A stretch of DNA of 64,000 nt from Cercis canadensis (taxonomy: Eukaryota > Streptophyta > Magnoliopsida > Fabales > Fabaceae), in assembly GCA_003255065.1 (NCBI GenBank), contig QAOA01000060.1:116194-180193 (forward strand). Direction: 5' to 3'. This document shows, in pieces, positions 48,001-59,861 of the stretch; within the stretch, counting starts at the first letter, position 1; every line of letters starts with the position of its first letter. Both the position numbers and the translations under genes were made by a program. The notes under the pieces were generated by a model. It ran no database searches and was not told the DNA's origin. It saw only the letters and a program-made list of their open reading frames with translations.

Positions 48001-51000
48001 TCTGAAGAGGAATCAGATTGAAATTGATGCACCAAAATTGTGAATGGCATGACGTATTTGGTCAAAATGTGTGAAAGTGATTCTCTGTTTGTTGTCCTTC
48101 CTGAATGCGTTATTATTATCATTATATTGCATAGCTAGAATGCCTGAAGGTTTGCCCATCTAGTCAGTATTTGTTCCACTGAAACACTTGAAAGGAAGAA
48201 AGTTGCTTATAATTTAAGCTTATGCTAATGTCTCTGCTTTAAGAACTTTTATGTCTTCCCCCCCTCATTTGAATGTCATCATTGCAATATTTATTTGACT
48301 CCACAGATTATGCCTTACTTAAATTGCAGCAAATGGCTCAGATAACACAAGGGACCAGGATATTCTGTCTCATCTGCTAAGGAACCTGGCAAGTCTAGCT
48401 GGTACAATTAACGGAAGAAACATAGCCTCCTTATTGGAGGGATCTCAAGGTTTGCTAAATGCTGGGACATCTGGCTCTGTGCAAAATGTGCCCAATATGA
48501 ATTCAAATGGTCCTGAACCCTCCAGGTCACCTGGTTCAACAATCAAGATAGATGATGGTCTCACTCGTCAGGACTCTCCAAAGTGTATGGGACAGTGCGT
48601 AACGGTGCCTGCTTATGATAAGACACAAAAATGTATAACATCAAGCAATGGTGAGAAAGGAAGTTTAAATTCTCCATCTGGACAACAGCCTGCCAATGTG
48701 CTTCTGCCAAGGGATGGCCTTCAACCCCAATTGGTTGCAGCAGAGACTACAGTTGGAAGGAATGGATTAAATAACATTGACCTGAATAATGTTTGTGATG
48801 ATATACAGGATGATGTAGAGAACGCAGGGAAGTCTCATCCTCTCGTAGCTTCAGGGATTGGGTCTCTTGGTCATCCTTCATGGTTACAATATGACTCTCA
48901 CAAGTCCAGTCAACCACAGACAAGTAGAAACTCAGATTCAACGTCTACCCAATCACCATCTAGTTCTAGTGGAGAGGCTCAGGTATTTTCACGTAGTAAT
49001 TTGAGGTCATTCCCTTATTACTGCTTGGTATGGTCATGTTTGTATTTATATTTAGTAGTGAAGGAGTTAGGTTTTCCAAATGTTTATTTTGGATGATTGT
49101 TTAAATATCTTTTTGTAATGGTGCTTGGCACAAAATCATGGTTATGACTTTGTTTGTGAGAGTTCTCTCTCTCTCTCTGGTAAACCTCATTTGGGGATGT
49201 TGGGGTGGGGAGGTTTTGCCACAAAGGGCATCAGTTGAGATCTATTGTTCAGGTTCATCTACCTTTTTTCCTTTCTATTAGTAAACAGTTCATTTTGAGT
49301 GTCTTATTTTCCTATCAATATGTTGAGCATATTAGGCCTTTATTGAGTTCATTGGTGCTGTTAGCTTGTCTCAGATATTTGTCCTCGCTTTTTCTGAAAT
49401 GTCAGAAGATTGTTTTAATTGAAATGTTATTTGCTTACTGTTTTCAGAGTCGCACAGATAGGATTGTTTTTAAACTTTTTGGGAAGGATCCGAATGGTTT
49501 TCCCCTTGTTCTCCGATCACAGGTACTTTTTGTGCCACTAAAATTGCTTTGAACAAATCTTACTGCAATGTTTCTTTGCACAGTTTTTGATTTTTCCTTT
49601 TGGGTATCAGATCCTCAACTGGTTATCCCACAGTCCCACAGAGATCGAGAGCTATATAAGGCCGGGCTGTATCATATTAACAATATATCTTCGCCTAGAA
49701 AAATCTGCATGGGAGGAGGTATCATTTAATATGATTCCACAAATATAGGTTGCCTACTGAATTTAGCGTTGGAAAAAAGTATTTAAATCTGCTTATTTGA
49801 CAATGCAGCTCTGCGGTAACCTAGGGCCCAGCTTGAAAAATCTTCTTGCTGCATCAAATGACTCTTTCTGGAGAACAGGATGGGTATACACAAGGGTGCG
49901 GCAGTCTGTAGCTTTTCTATACAATGGTTTGTTCTCTCTTGCTGGAGTGTGTGTGTGTGCACGCCTGTATGCATTCCTTTCACATCACTGTAAAATCCAA
50001 TACAAGTTTCAGGAAAAACATGTCACCTTTCTTTGGTAACTAGGATAGGTTTTTTAATTTCCTATATCTCTCCTGCAGGTCAGGTTGTCTTGGATGTGCC
50101 CTTGCACCTCAAAAGCCCAAAAAAGTGTAGGATTTCATGCATTAAACCACTTGCTGTTTCTGCAAGTGTAAGTGCTCAATTTATTGTGAAAGGGTTCAAC
50201 CTTTTTCGGTCTAGCACAAGGTATATCCATTATGGCTGATGATTATTTAAATTTGTTGAGTTCAGAGCTTCTAGCTTCAAAAGAGCATAGGCAAAGGTTT
50301 ATGTTAAGCTATACTTTTCTCAGTTTGTGGTATATCATACTGCAGGGTGCACTCTTTCATAAGAAGAATAAGAAAAAGTGTCCTTGTTGGACCTTGATTA
50401 CTTCCAATTTCCATGCAACATGCTCTGTGTGTGTGTGTCTCTCTCTCTGTGTAGCACTCTTGCATTATCTAAGGTCACTTGCCCCCATATAATAGCACCT
50501 GCAAACATAATGTGATACATATCAATTAAGAAAGGAGAGAAACAAAGAAGGAAAGAAAGAAAAAGTAGCTTCATATTTGCAGAATTTTTATCCATACATT
50601 GAAATAGCTTTGAAAAGGGAACATTGTTTAAATTTGCATGGTACTTTTTTTGTTCTCCCTGTCACAAGGAGAGAGAGAGGAAGAGGGAGAGAGAGGGAGG
50701 GAACAACGGTTAAATTTCTAGGATACAGTTTTGGTTTTCCAAGGTGCCTGAGTTCTTTATTCTTTCCATTTCTGAGTTAGAAAGTAAGGAAGATCCAAGT
50801 TCTGGAATTTGTTTCAGGTGGAAAGACTATTGGAAGTATGCAATTGTTAATTCCTTCCTCTTGATTTCAGGTTGCTCTGTGCACTTGAAGGGAAGTATCT
50901 AGTACAGGACAGTTGTTATGACTTGATTGATGGTGCTGATGCAGCTATCGACAATGATGAGCTTCAGCGCCTCAGCTTCTCATGTCATATACCAAAAGTG

Positions 51001-53171
51001 ATTGGGAGAGGGTTCATTGAGGTGGTGTCATATTCCTATCTAAACATTTTTTTCTTTTCTCTGGTCTTCTTTTTAGCATAGTGAAATCTCCTTTAGGTCC
51101 ATTAGGTCATTTTTGTTTTGTATATGGTAAACTTCTTTATTCCAAGCAATCTCGCAAAGCACTGGATCCTACTTCAGTGATTCGATATAGCTCAAACTGA
51201 AGTATGCCATTTGGTTACTTTTAGCTTTTATAAACTCCTGGTTGACCTTAGTCCTACCTGGCCTATATTTGCTTATGAACTTAATTCTTTTTAAAGACAA
51301 TCTTTATAAATTGGAATGAGTCAATGGTTAGAGCTTTCCTTTCTCCTGCATCACTATATTTAATGGAAATTCAAGTTTCTCATTTTGAGCTAGATTTAGT
51401 CGGGCAGGTTTTTTTTTTCTTTGGTATATATCTAGATGTGTAAAAACTGATGCTATGTTCATTATGGCAAACAACAAATTATGAATCTTATCATTTAAAA
51501 AAAAAATTTAAAAAGTGGTTCAATAGTGGCAAACTATCTCTAGAAATCATAGATAAGCAAAGACAGTTCCTTCAGAGAAAGAAGAGAATTGCCTAGTGGT
51601 AAATTAAGATGATATAAAATACTCTATTCAAAAAAAATTAGAAAGTGGTTCAATAGTGGCAAACTATCTCTAGAAATCATAGATAAGCAAAGACAGTTCC
51701 TTCAGAGAAAGAAGAGAATTGCCTAGTGGTAGATGATGTAAAATACTCATGTTCAAAATTTTTTCTATCTTGCAAGCTTGTGAAGATATACTTTCGTTTC
51801 TGATTTGACAACTTTAACTCTCAGGTGGAAGATCATGGTCTTAGCAGCTTTTCCTTTCCATTTATAGTTGCAGAGCAAGAACTTTGTTCAGAGATCTGTA
51901 AACTGGAGAGTGTGATTGAGGCAGCCGAGACTGTTGATGACATTGAGATAAGAAACAAACAAATGGAAGAAAAGAGTAAAGCCTTGGATTTCATACAAGA
52001 AATGGGTTGGCTCCTTCATAGAAGTCATATGAAAGTTCGATTAGGTCCCATGGCACCTGTCCAGGATCTTTTCCAGATCAATCGGTTCATATGGCTAGTT
52101 GACTTCTCCATGGACCATGATTGGTGTGCTGTAATGAAAAAACTCTTGGAAATTATGTTTGAGGCTACTGTTGATGCAGGAGAGCATACCTCCAAAGAGC
52201 TTGCATTGTTAGACATGGGTCTACTGCACAGAGCTGTGAAGAGAAATTGCAGGCCTATGGTGGAACTACTGTTAAAATTTGTGCCTGTTAAAACTTCAGA
52301 TGGCACAGACAGTGAGGAGAAACAAGTTGACAAGGCCTCTGATAGATTCTTATTTAAACCTGACGCTGTTGGGCCTGCTGGGTTGACTCCCCTTCATGTT
52401 GCAGCAAGTATGAATGGCTCAGAGAATGTCTTAGATGCCTTAACTGACGATCCGGGAATGGTAATTCCTTTCTCCTCTGAATACTGTACAGTTTATCAAT
52501 TTTAATAATAGAGAAGAATGAGATGGCTTTTCAGATCAATTATATTTACATTGGGGGATAGAGTTGAGCCATAATTATTTTTTCTATTAATATTTAGAAC
52601 TCTCACTGTCCCCTCTTCATCTCTGTATGGGTGAGCTCTAGTGCAGGGAAGCTTGTATGGTTTCCAGTATATAGTTGATCCTTAATACTCTTAGGTCTGC
52701 CTTGTTCAGGTGGGAATTGAGGCTTGGAAAAGTGCTCGTGATGATACTGGTTTGACACCCAATGACTACGCAAGCCTGCGGGGCCACTATTCCTACATTC
52801 ATCTTGTTCAAAGGAAAATAAGCAAGAAAAGTGGAAGTAAAGATGTTGTTCTTGATATCCCAGGCACTCTTACAGAGAATAAGAGCAAGCACAAGCATTC
52901 AGATGGCCATAGGTCATCTAAAGTTTCAAGCTTGCAGACTGAGAAGATTGAAAGGAAGGCAATGCCACTACCACGTAGTTGTGAGCTATGCCAGCACAAG
53001 CTGGCTTATGGCGGCACGAGAACGACTCTGGTTTACAGGCCAGCAATGCTGTCAATGGTTGCCATTGCAGCTGTGTGTGTCTGTGTGGCTTTGCTCTTTA
53101 AAAGCTCACCAAGAGTGTATTATGTATTCCAGCCCTTCACATGGGAAAACTTGGAGTACGGTTCCAGCTAA
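45083..53171 (+). CDS. SPL1: Squamosa promoter-binding-like transcription factor, large class (SPL1/12/14-type)
   Basis: Nuclear SBP-box transcription factor that binds GTAC-core sites. Exons: 45083-45660, 45916-46097, 48330-48982, 49448-49522, 49611-49718, 49809-49926, 50079-50220, 50871-51021, 51825-52460, 52710-53171; 3105 nt, 1034 aa, in phase. The N-terminus ([10 protein letters not shown], then [20 protein letters not shown]) is typical of SPL1/SPL12 proteins. The SBP domain at about residues 145-221 has the two-zinc-finger Cys/His pattern from C147 ([27 protein letters not shown]) and ends in the nuclear-localisation cluster [13 protein letters not shown]. The C-terminal half has ankyrin-like segments ([24 protein letters not shown]), then a hydrophobic stretch ([15 protein letters not shown]) and the ending WENLEYGSS. 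No miR156 target site was seen, as usual for this class. The symbol is a family-level call. Confidence 0.95.
51497..51756. repeat. Tandem repeat, 2 x about 130 bp, in SPL intron 8
   Basis: Copies share 'aaagtggttcaatagtggca' (51512 and 51642) and continue nearly identically through 'gaattgcctagtggta', with a period of 130 bp. There is no N between them, unlike the assembly-type duplications, so it is probably a real recent duplication. Confidence 0.85.
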
Positions 53172-53710
53172 TGCTGTAATTTGTATATTAGGTGTCGGGC
53201 TCTTTTTTTGTTAAATAATTTTTGCCTTTTGAAATGTAAGTCATAGTTTTTGGTATGTACATTAATTATAGTATTTATTATAAATATATGGGTTATGCTA
53301 TCTTACTGATATCATTACATTGATCCTTAAAATTTAATTTTTGGACAAAAGTGACATACTTTACTTTTGGATCCAATGCCAAACTAACATGAAAATGGGT
53401 AATCTAATTGGAGTCAAAACTCTTATTTTTTTTTACTAAAGTGCATAATTTGAGCCATACTACAAAATACCAAAAAATAAAAAAGTCAAACAAAATGGTT
53501 AAAAGTCAAATAAGAATAATCAAATTTTCTGAATTAAAATTAAATTTGTGTGCAATTATTTGAGAGTTCGATTTACTCAATGTTAGTTTTATATAAGCTT
53601 TGCAAAATAATAAGATTTACTTATGTCCAAAACTCAAGTTTTGGGGTCAATGCAACGCTACCCCTATTTTTTCGTAGGAGTAGTATAACAATTTCTTAAA
53701 TATGTATACG

Positions 53711-53744
<34 letters not shown>

Positions 53745-54194
53745 CTTTTGTCTTTGGAGTATAGGAAAGTTTAACTTCACTGATTAGTAAGTTTATGCTA
53801 TACCATATCAGCAATATTATGTCATACATCTAACTAGCATTTTGACATGCACTTATCAATTTGTTTTTTGTTATTATAATTAATGGTGATTTTGACTTTT
53901 GAGTAATTTAAAATTTTAAATAAAATTAAGAAAGGATTCACGTACGAGAAAGTGGAGAGTGACAGATCCACACAAAAAAAGTTGCATAAAAATAGGATAA
54001 TGATATAATTATTGGTCTCATCTCATGCCATTAAGGTTACAATAACATTTTCTCTATTTTTTTTTGTTTGTTTCAATCCTAAAAAAGATAATATAAACTT
54101 TGCTATCAAATTTAACCTTTTAGAGATAGAAAAACAGCAAAGAGAGTTCTCCAATTATAGTAGTATGATATTATAAAGCTTTTATGTGTCTAAG

Positions 54195-54350
54195 AGTCAA
54201 TGGGTTAGTTCAACTGGTAAGGATCAAATTACTTCGCTTGTAAAACCTAAGTTTAAATTTCATTGTGAGTAGTCTCTTTTTGGTAAGCAATTTGTAAGTA
54301 TCACTGTAAATCTTTGCTAAAGCGTGTGACATGTACTAAGCTTGGAATGA
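54195..54350 (+). mobile_element. SINE-like stretch with tRNA-type A and B boxes
   Basis: Starts 'tgggttagttcaactggtaa' (A-box-like), then 'aagtttaaatttc' (degenerate B-box) about 40 bases later, followed by a non-tRNA body. The acceptor and anticodon stems do not fold, so it is not a tRNA gene. It may belong to a different SINE family from copies A-C. Confidence 0.4.
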
Positions 54351-54540
54351 GATAACATTTCCTTACTCAATAGATTATNTTTCCTTACTCTAAACTTTTG
54401 TCAACTAAAAAAAAAATATATGCGTCTAAGAAAATGACTTATTAATCAATACTCAATAGATTATAAAAAGCAATTTACATTTTGCAATTCTATTTAGAAT
54501 GTAGATAGTTTATAATTTAAGTTGGATAAACTATAAATAA

Positions 54541-54665
54541 GAATGTATAATTTTTAGGTAATTTTAGCTATGATTCTAGATTTAAATACAAAATTCATAA
54601 GTCTTGAGGTTGTCTTTAGTATCACTCAATTACAAGCTGTTTGATAAATTGCATATTAATCTAAT
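54541..54665 (-). mobile_element. SINE-like copy C
   Basis: Minus-strand reading 'cttgtaattgagtgatacta', then 'acctcaagacttatgaattt' and 'gtatttaaatctagaatcat' matches copies A and B in order and spacing. This is the clearest A-box/B-box arrangement of the three. Confidence 0.45.
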
Positions 54666-54962
54666 TAATTAATATTTTTTTCGTAATCTGACATTTTACT
54701 TAATTCTTTCGGTTGAATCATTCTCCCATATAATTTCTTTGAGTTTTGGTTAACATATCATGGTAGACAAAGCAAAACATCTTAAAATCCAACGGTCATC
54801 AAGTCCCCATCTTCGCGGCTACCTCACACGTCGACGTAAAATTAACCAAAATATCCCAGAAACACAAGGCGAAAATAGTCATTTCACCTTTTGTTGAAGG
54901 GTAAACTTAGTAGCAGTAGCTGCTCTCGGTTAGGAATTCTCACTCTCTTCTTAATATAAGCT

Positions 54963-57000
54963 ATGGCTTCAGTCTCTCTCTCATTTTCGTCTTCGATTCT
55001 TCCCTCTCCAATCCCTCAGGAAAAATGCAAGATCCACAGCACCCCAATCCAGAGAACCCAAGATTCAATTTCTCGAGTTATTCGCTGCGCAATTGCAGCA
55101 GCTCCAGCGACAAAAACTTCTTCTTCTGCTAAAAAGAGACACTGGAAAGAAGGCGAATTTCCTGGTATTTCGGAAACTTCGTTACCTGGGAGTACGAGGA
55201 AGACACCCATTAAGAATGTGAAGAAGAAGTTGGAACGCAAGGACAAGGCCAAGGCCTGGGCCAACACCGTCACGGAAACCTTATCCGATCGTATCGAGAA
55301 GAAGCAGTGGCTTCAAGCCCTTGAGGTTAGTGGGCATCTCTTTTGTTGATTTCGCTTCAGAAAGTCAGCATTTGTTTTTTCTTTCAGTTATTTGTTCAGG
55401 TTTTTTGTTAGTGGGGTATGTGATTTGCGAGTAGTACAGACTAACAATGATTCTAGTGGCTTGCTCATAGTTAGGGAAGGTTCTGGGTTGTGGACCTGTG
55501 GTTACTTAGTTTTCGGAAGTTGAAACTGCTTTGGCTGTGTTTTTAAAACTTCTGTGGTGGGAAAACGGAAAATTGATTTATCAAATTGATTTCACTTGTT
55601 ATAAATTGTACTACCCGAATCTGAATTTCATCTTTAATGAATTTAATATATAAGGGATTAGGTTTTAGAAACTAAGATTCAATCAGCGGTTAGGGATTAG
55701 GTTTCTAGTTGATAATAAAAAAGTTAGTGCAGAAATTTCGATATTCTTATATTAAATTGAGGGCTCTAGACTATTTATCTAATTTTGTCAGTTTCATTGC
55801 TGGTGTCTTCAACAGGAACACTTAAGAACTAAGAATTAGTATCTGGATAAAAGTTTGCAAAATTACAATTATGCTTGCTACTATTTGCAGGTATTTGACA
55901 TGCTTAGAGAACAACCCTTTTACCAACCTAAAGAAGGGACTTACATGAAGCTCATTGTATTGCTTGGAAAATCTGGCCAACCCCATCGTGCCCATCAGCT
56001 TTTTGAGACAATGATTGAAGAAGGTTGTGATCCTACTCCCGAGCTTTACACAGCCTTACTTGCGGCATATTGTCGGAACAATCTCATTGATGAGGCATTT
56101 TTAATTCTTAATGAGATGAAGAACCTCCCTTTTTGCCAGCCAGATGTTTTTACTTACAGTACCTTAATAAAACCTTGTGTGGATGCTTTGAAATTTGATT
56201 TAGTTGAGTTATTGTATGAAGAGATGGCTGAAAGATCTATCACTCCAAACACAGTCACTCAAAACATTGTCTTAAGCGGTTATGGAAAGGCAGGGAAGTT
56301 TGATCAGATGGAGAAATTGTTGTCAAGTATGCTGGAGAGCACCACATGCAAGCCTGATGTCTGGACCATGAACACCATCATCAGTGTCTTTGGTAATAAG
56401 GGTCAGATTGATATGATGGAGAGATGGTATGAAAAATTCCGTAATTTTGGGATAGAACCAGAAACACGCACTTTTAATATCTTGATTGGTGCTTATGGCA
56501 AGAAAAGAATGTATGACAAAATGTCATCTGTGATGGAGTATATGCGCAAGTTTCAGTTTCCTTGGACAACGTCAACTTTTAACAATGTGATAGAAGCATT
56601 TGCATCTGTAGGGGATGCTAAAAATATGGAGTACACATTTGATCAGATGCGTGCTGAGCGAATGAAAGCAGACACTAAGACCTTCTGCTGCCTTATCAAT
56701 GGTTATGCCAATGCAGGTCTCTTCCATAAAGTAATCAGCAGTGTTCGCTTGGCTGGGAAGTTGGAGATACCTGAGAATACCTCGTTTTATAATGCAGTTA
56801 TCTCTGCTTGTGCAAAGGCAGAAGATTTGATGGAGATGGAGAGAGTTTTCATACGTATGAAAGATAATCAATGTCAACCAGATGACACAACATACTCTAT
56901 CATGGTTGAGGCTTACAGAAAAGAAGGTATGAATGACAAGATTTATGATTTGGAGCAGGAAAAACGGAGGATGATCTCTGATGATCAAAAGAGTGACTAA
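54963..57000 (+). CDS. Chloroplast-type pentatricopeptide repeat protein (EMB2750/PPR2-like)
   Basis: P-class PPR RNA-binding protein, 490 aa, two exons (54963-55325, 55891-57000) joined in phase after QALE. The first 50-60 residues are Ser/Thr/Arg-rich and poor in acidic residues, like a plastid transit peptide. A basic linker (KRHWKEGEFPGISE, then KNVKKKLERKDKAKAWANTV) follows, then about nine 35-residue repeats from roughly residue 150, e.g. 'PELYTALLAAYCRNNLIDEA', 'DVWTMNTIISVFGNKGQIDM', 'TFNILIGAYGKKRMYDKM'. No E/DYW domain. Overall sequence and length resemble Arabidopsis At3g06430 (EMB2750), needed for plastid function and embryo development. Orthology is inferred from memory of the family. 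Confidence 0.92.
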
Positions 57001-57560
57001 GCCAATGGATGGAGTTGTTGGTTGATTTGTGGTTTAGAGTTCTCAGTGCTAATACATCTGTACCCCTCCTTCATACTTTTGGAGAAGCTATAGAGTTTCT
57101 TGACATGGAAACGAATGGTCAATTGAGTAATCACGCTTTATTTTCCTGGACGAATGACATCAAGTCCTTTCTAACTTCCACTGTGTACTTTGTAAAGTTC
57201 ATGATAGTTTTCTTTTGGCTGTCTGTTGTATTTTCGGAGAAGCATCCAAGCATGTGCAATTTTTGGTGTACAGGGTTGATAAAAATGATAAGAGGTTATT
57301 GGTGTCTTTTGGCAAAATCGGACGATTGTTGTATTGAAATGCTGAAATCTTCATTCTCATTTCTTGTTGTCTCTTGTTTCGTATAGGTTTCAGGTATTGG
57401 CACAATTCTGATGTGTGCTTGTGCAAACTCTTCTGTGATTTTCCTAACAACAAGCTAACTGGTTTGCAACCAGTGAGGGGAAGTTTTAATTGGAGCTTGG
57501 CCTTGATTCCCAATGTCTAATTTTAACCTTAGGTTACCAAAAACAATAAGAATAATAATG
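57001..57560 (+). other. Probable 3' UTR of the PPR gene
   Basis: Sequence of transcribed-like composition following the PPR stop codon up to an AT-rich break near 57540. It holds short ORFs on both strands without similarity. No terminator motif is decisive. Confidence 0.45.
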
Positions 57561-57867
57561 ATAATATAGTTTAGTTCAACTAGAAACTCTTGCATGGGTA
57601 CAAAAATATTGGTTCTCAAAACAGTCTTCTCTCATGGCAAAGAAAAAGAAAATCCATTTTCTCTCGTACCCAATGTTCCTTGTCTGATGATGACCCGAAG
57701 CCAAGGGCTGTATTGAGATATGAAAATACCTACGATTTTACCTTTGTAGACACAAAAATATGTAAAATCCACAATTCTACATAAGCCATGAAAAAATAAT
57801 AATGATAACAATATTCATATTCTCTAACCGGTTTGGATGTTTGCTAAATTGCATAATTTTTTTTTTT

Positions 57868-58098
57868 GAGATTTTTTATATACTTTTAGTATTTATATAA
57901 TATGTCATATTATATAAAAATAGTCAATATATGAATGATATTATAAATTAATTATTTTTAAATTTGTTTAAAAAATAAAATAAAATATATTTTATATCTA
58001 ATAAAATATATTTTATATCTAATAAAATATAAAAATTATGGATATTTGTCATATCAATATAATATGACATACTTATGTGATATTATTAAATTCTCGTT
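57868..58098. mobile_element. Dispersed repeat family R1, copy 3
   Basis: Same word order as copies 1 and 2: 'agtatttatataatatgtca', 'attaattatttttaaatttg', 'taaaatataaaaattatg', 'aatatgacatacttatgtga', 'tattattaaattctcg'. It has a small internal duplication of 'atattttatatctaataaa'. It lies 20 kb from the other two copies, so the family is dispersed. Confidence 0.6.
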
Positions 58099-58570
58099 CT
58101 TATTTTTTTCCCTAAATTGAGTTTTTAATTTGACATGATGGTACTCACAATGCTCTTAATTTAAGAATAAAACTTATGTAAAGTTAGGTGCTGTGTGATG
58201 ATGCTTTATTAATATTATATGTGTATTATTTTTTACCCATAAACAATCACGTCATATAATACAAATTTGTAAACTATTTACTCAAAAAGATAATTTTAAT
58301 TATTTTAATAGTAAATAGTAAATATGTTACACGAAGTTTAATGTGTATTGAAATACGCTAAACCTTCTTTAGCATGTTTATTGTTTAAAAAAAAAAATTG
58401 CAAGTCTCATGCTGAGCTAAATACGATATAGCTTTTATCTCTCTTACATATTATTTCTTATTTAATGTATTTACTGTACTTCATTAAAATAATCAAAATT
58501 AACCAATTTTAATAAATAATTTGAAAAGTGTGCTTTTGCATAAATCGTTGTAAATTTGTATAATTTAGGT

Positions 58571-59082
58571 CATTATTCCTCAAATTTTCATCTTCTCCGA
58601 CGTCCAATTTATCTCTCTCCCAGCAACCTCCAATGGTGTCCCTCACTCTGCAACAATCCCTCACTCCCACTCTGAACAGTGGATCGACGGAGCTCTTGGC
58701 ATTGCTTTGTTTTTCTCTCCTTTCCTATCAGCGAGTTCCGATCCTTTTGTTCGAAATTTCTTCCTTTGTACCGAACCGCTTGCAGAATCAAATCCTGTTC
58801 CACAAGATCCTATATCAGTTATACATCCTCCTTGCATTTATGCCGGAGACGTCGCCAGTGCTATGGGCTTTGCCTTATGTAGATAAAAAATGATGAATGG
58901 GACTGTGGCACTCCACTCGCCGCCGAAAAGAATGGAACGCTGCATCGCTCTGCTGGATGCGTCGGATCCCGTATAACAAGCGAGGGATTGTTGCAGAGTG
59001 AGGGAGGGACACCATTGTCGATGGGGGAGAGAGAAATTAGGCGTGGGTAAAGATGAAATTTTGAGGAATAACAAGAGATACG
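58571..59082. repeat. Imperfect inverted repeat with a GC-richer core
   Basis: The left arm begins 'ttattcctcaaattttcatc' at 58571 and runs to about 58665; the right arm is its reverse complement, ending 'gaaattttgaggaataa' at about 59072. Both hold 'caatggtgtccctc' and 'actctgcaacaatccctc'. Arms are about 90-100 bp and the spacer is about 300 bp of markedly higher GC than the flanks. ORFs on both strands in it have no recognisable similarity. It could be a foldback transposon or a MITE that captured host sequence. Confidence 0.7.
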
Positions 59083-59861
59083 TGACATTTGATGGGTAAA
59101 ATATAGCGTAAATTTATATTTGTGCCACTAAAAAATTTAAGATTTAATAAAATAAATTTTTAAAAAATATTAATTATAAAATAGTTATTAAAAAATTAAT
59201 ATACATAATAAAATAGTTAATAATTTATTAAATTATAAATTTTTTAAGAATTATTTTATTATTAATGTTAATTCTTTTAAAAATTATTTTATAATTAGTG
59301 TTCTTTTAAAAATTATTTTGTTAAATTTTAAATTTTTTAAAGATACAAATATAAATTTATTTTAAAATATAATACATATGTAATATTTTAATAAAAGAAT
59401 AATATTATTGTCGAACTATACCTATAAAATTCTGTCCGTTATTTAACCAATGACAAAAGAGCTATTTGATTGCAACTTTGAATCCAGATAAAAATTAAAA
59501 ATAAAAATAGGTATGAAGCATGCCGTGGTGCGTGCTTCCACTATGTTTTGACCAGGTACACCTTCCTACTTCTTTGTAAAGTTTTGTTTTTCTATCAACA
59601 TTTTGAGATTATTAATGCATCCGTGGGAGCACATCATGTAATAAATTTCTTTTTTTAACTAGTTTTGATTTGACATCTTAACAAATAACAACAATTTAAT
59701 TCAGTAGCCATTTGCATGCCGTGGTAATACATGACATATTGCATTACATCATCAACTAACACAGTTAAGCTTTAAAATTAAGTACAATTAGTATAAGTAT
59801 CTGAAGTATATTATGCATTCTCACTGTCTCAGTTTTGAGTTTGCTTGGTTTTTCTGTGGTG
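59083..59861 (+). promoter_or_regulatory. AT-rich promoter region of the PDR transporter gene
   Basis: 59100-59400 is extremely AT-rich with repeated 'ttaaaaattattttataatt'-type words. The following 450 bases up to the ATG hold the probable core promoter and leader, but no single TATA box can be chosen. Confidence 0.35.

Larger units (their letters stand above)
53172..54962. other. Intergenic region between SPL and PPR genes
   Basis: Contains the SPL 3' UTR (first 100-200 bp), a 30-base T run (53715-53744), two SINE-like stretches (about 54195-54350 plus, 54541-54665 minus), an N at 54379 with a short repeated flank, and the PPR promoter. No gene was seen. Confidence 0.55.

Noticed and set aside
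54197-54270. Possible tRNA gene
   Set aside because: A- and B-box-like words are present but the acceptor stem and anticodon arm do not form, so it was called SINE-like instead.
58633-58893. Overlapping ORFs on both strands in the inverted repeat
   Set aside because: They arise from the GC-richer core read both ways; no domain was recognised. The inverted repeat is the better description.
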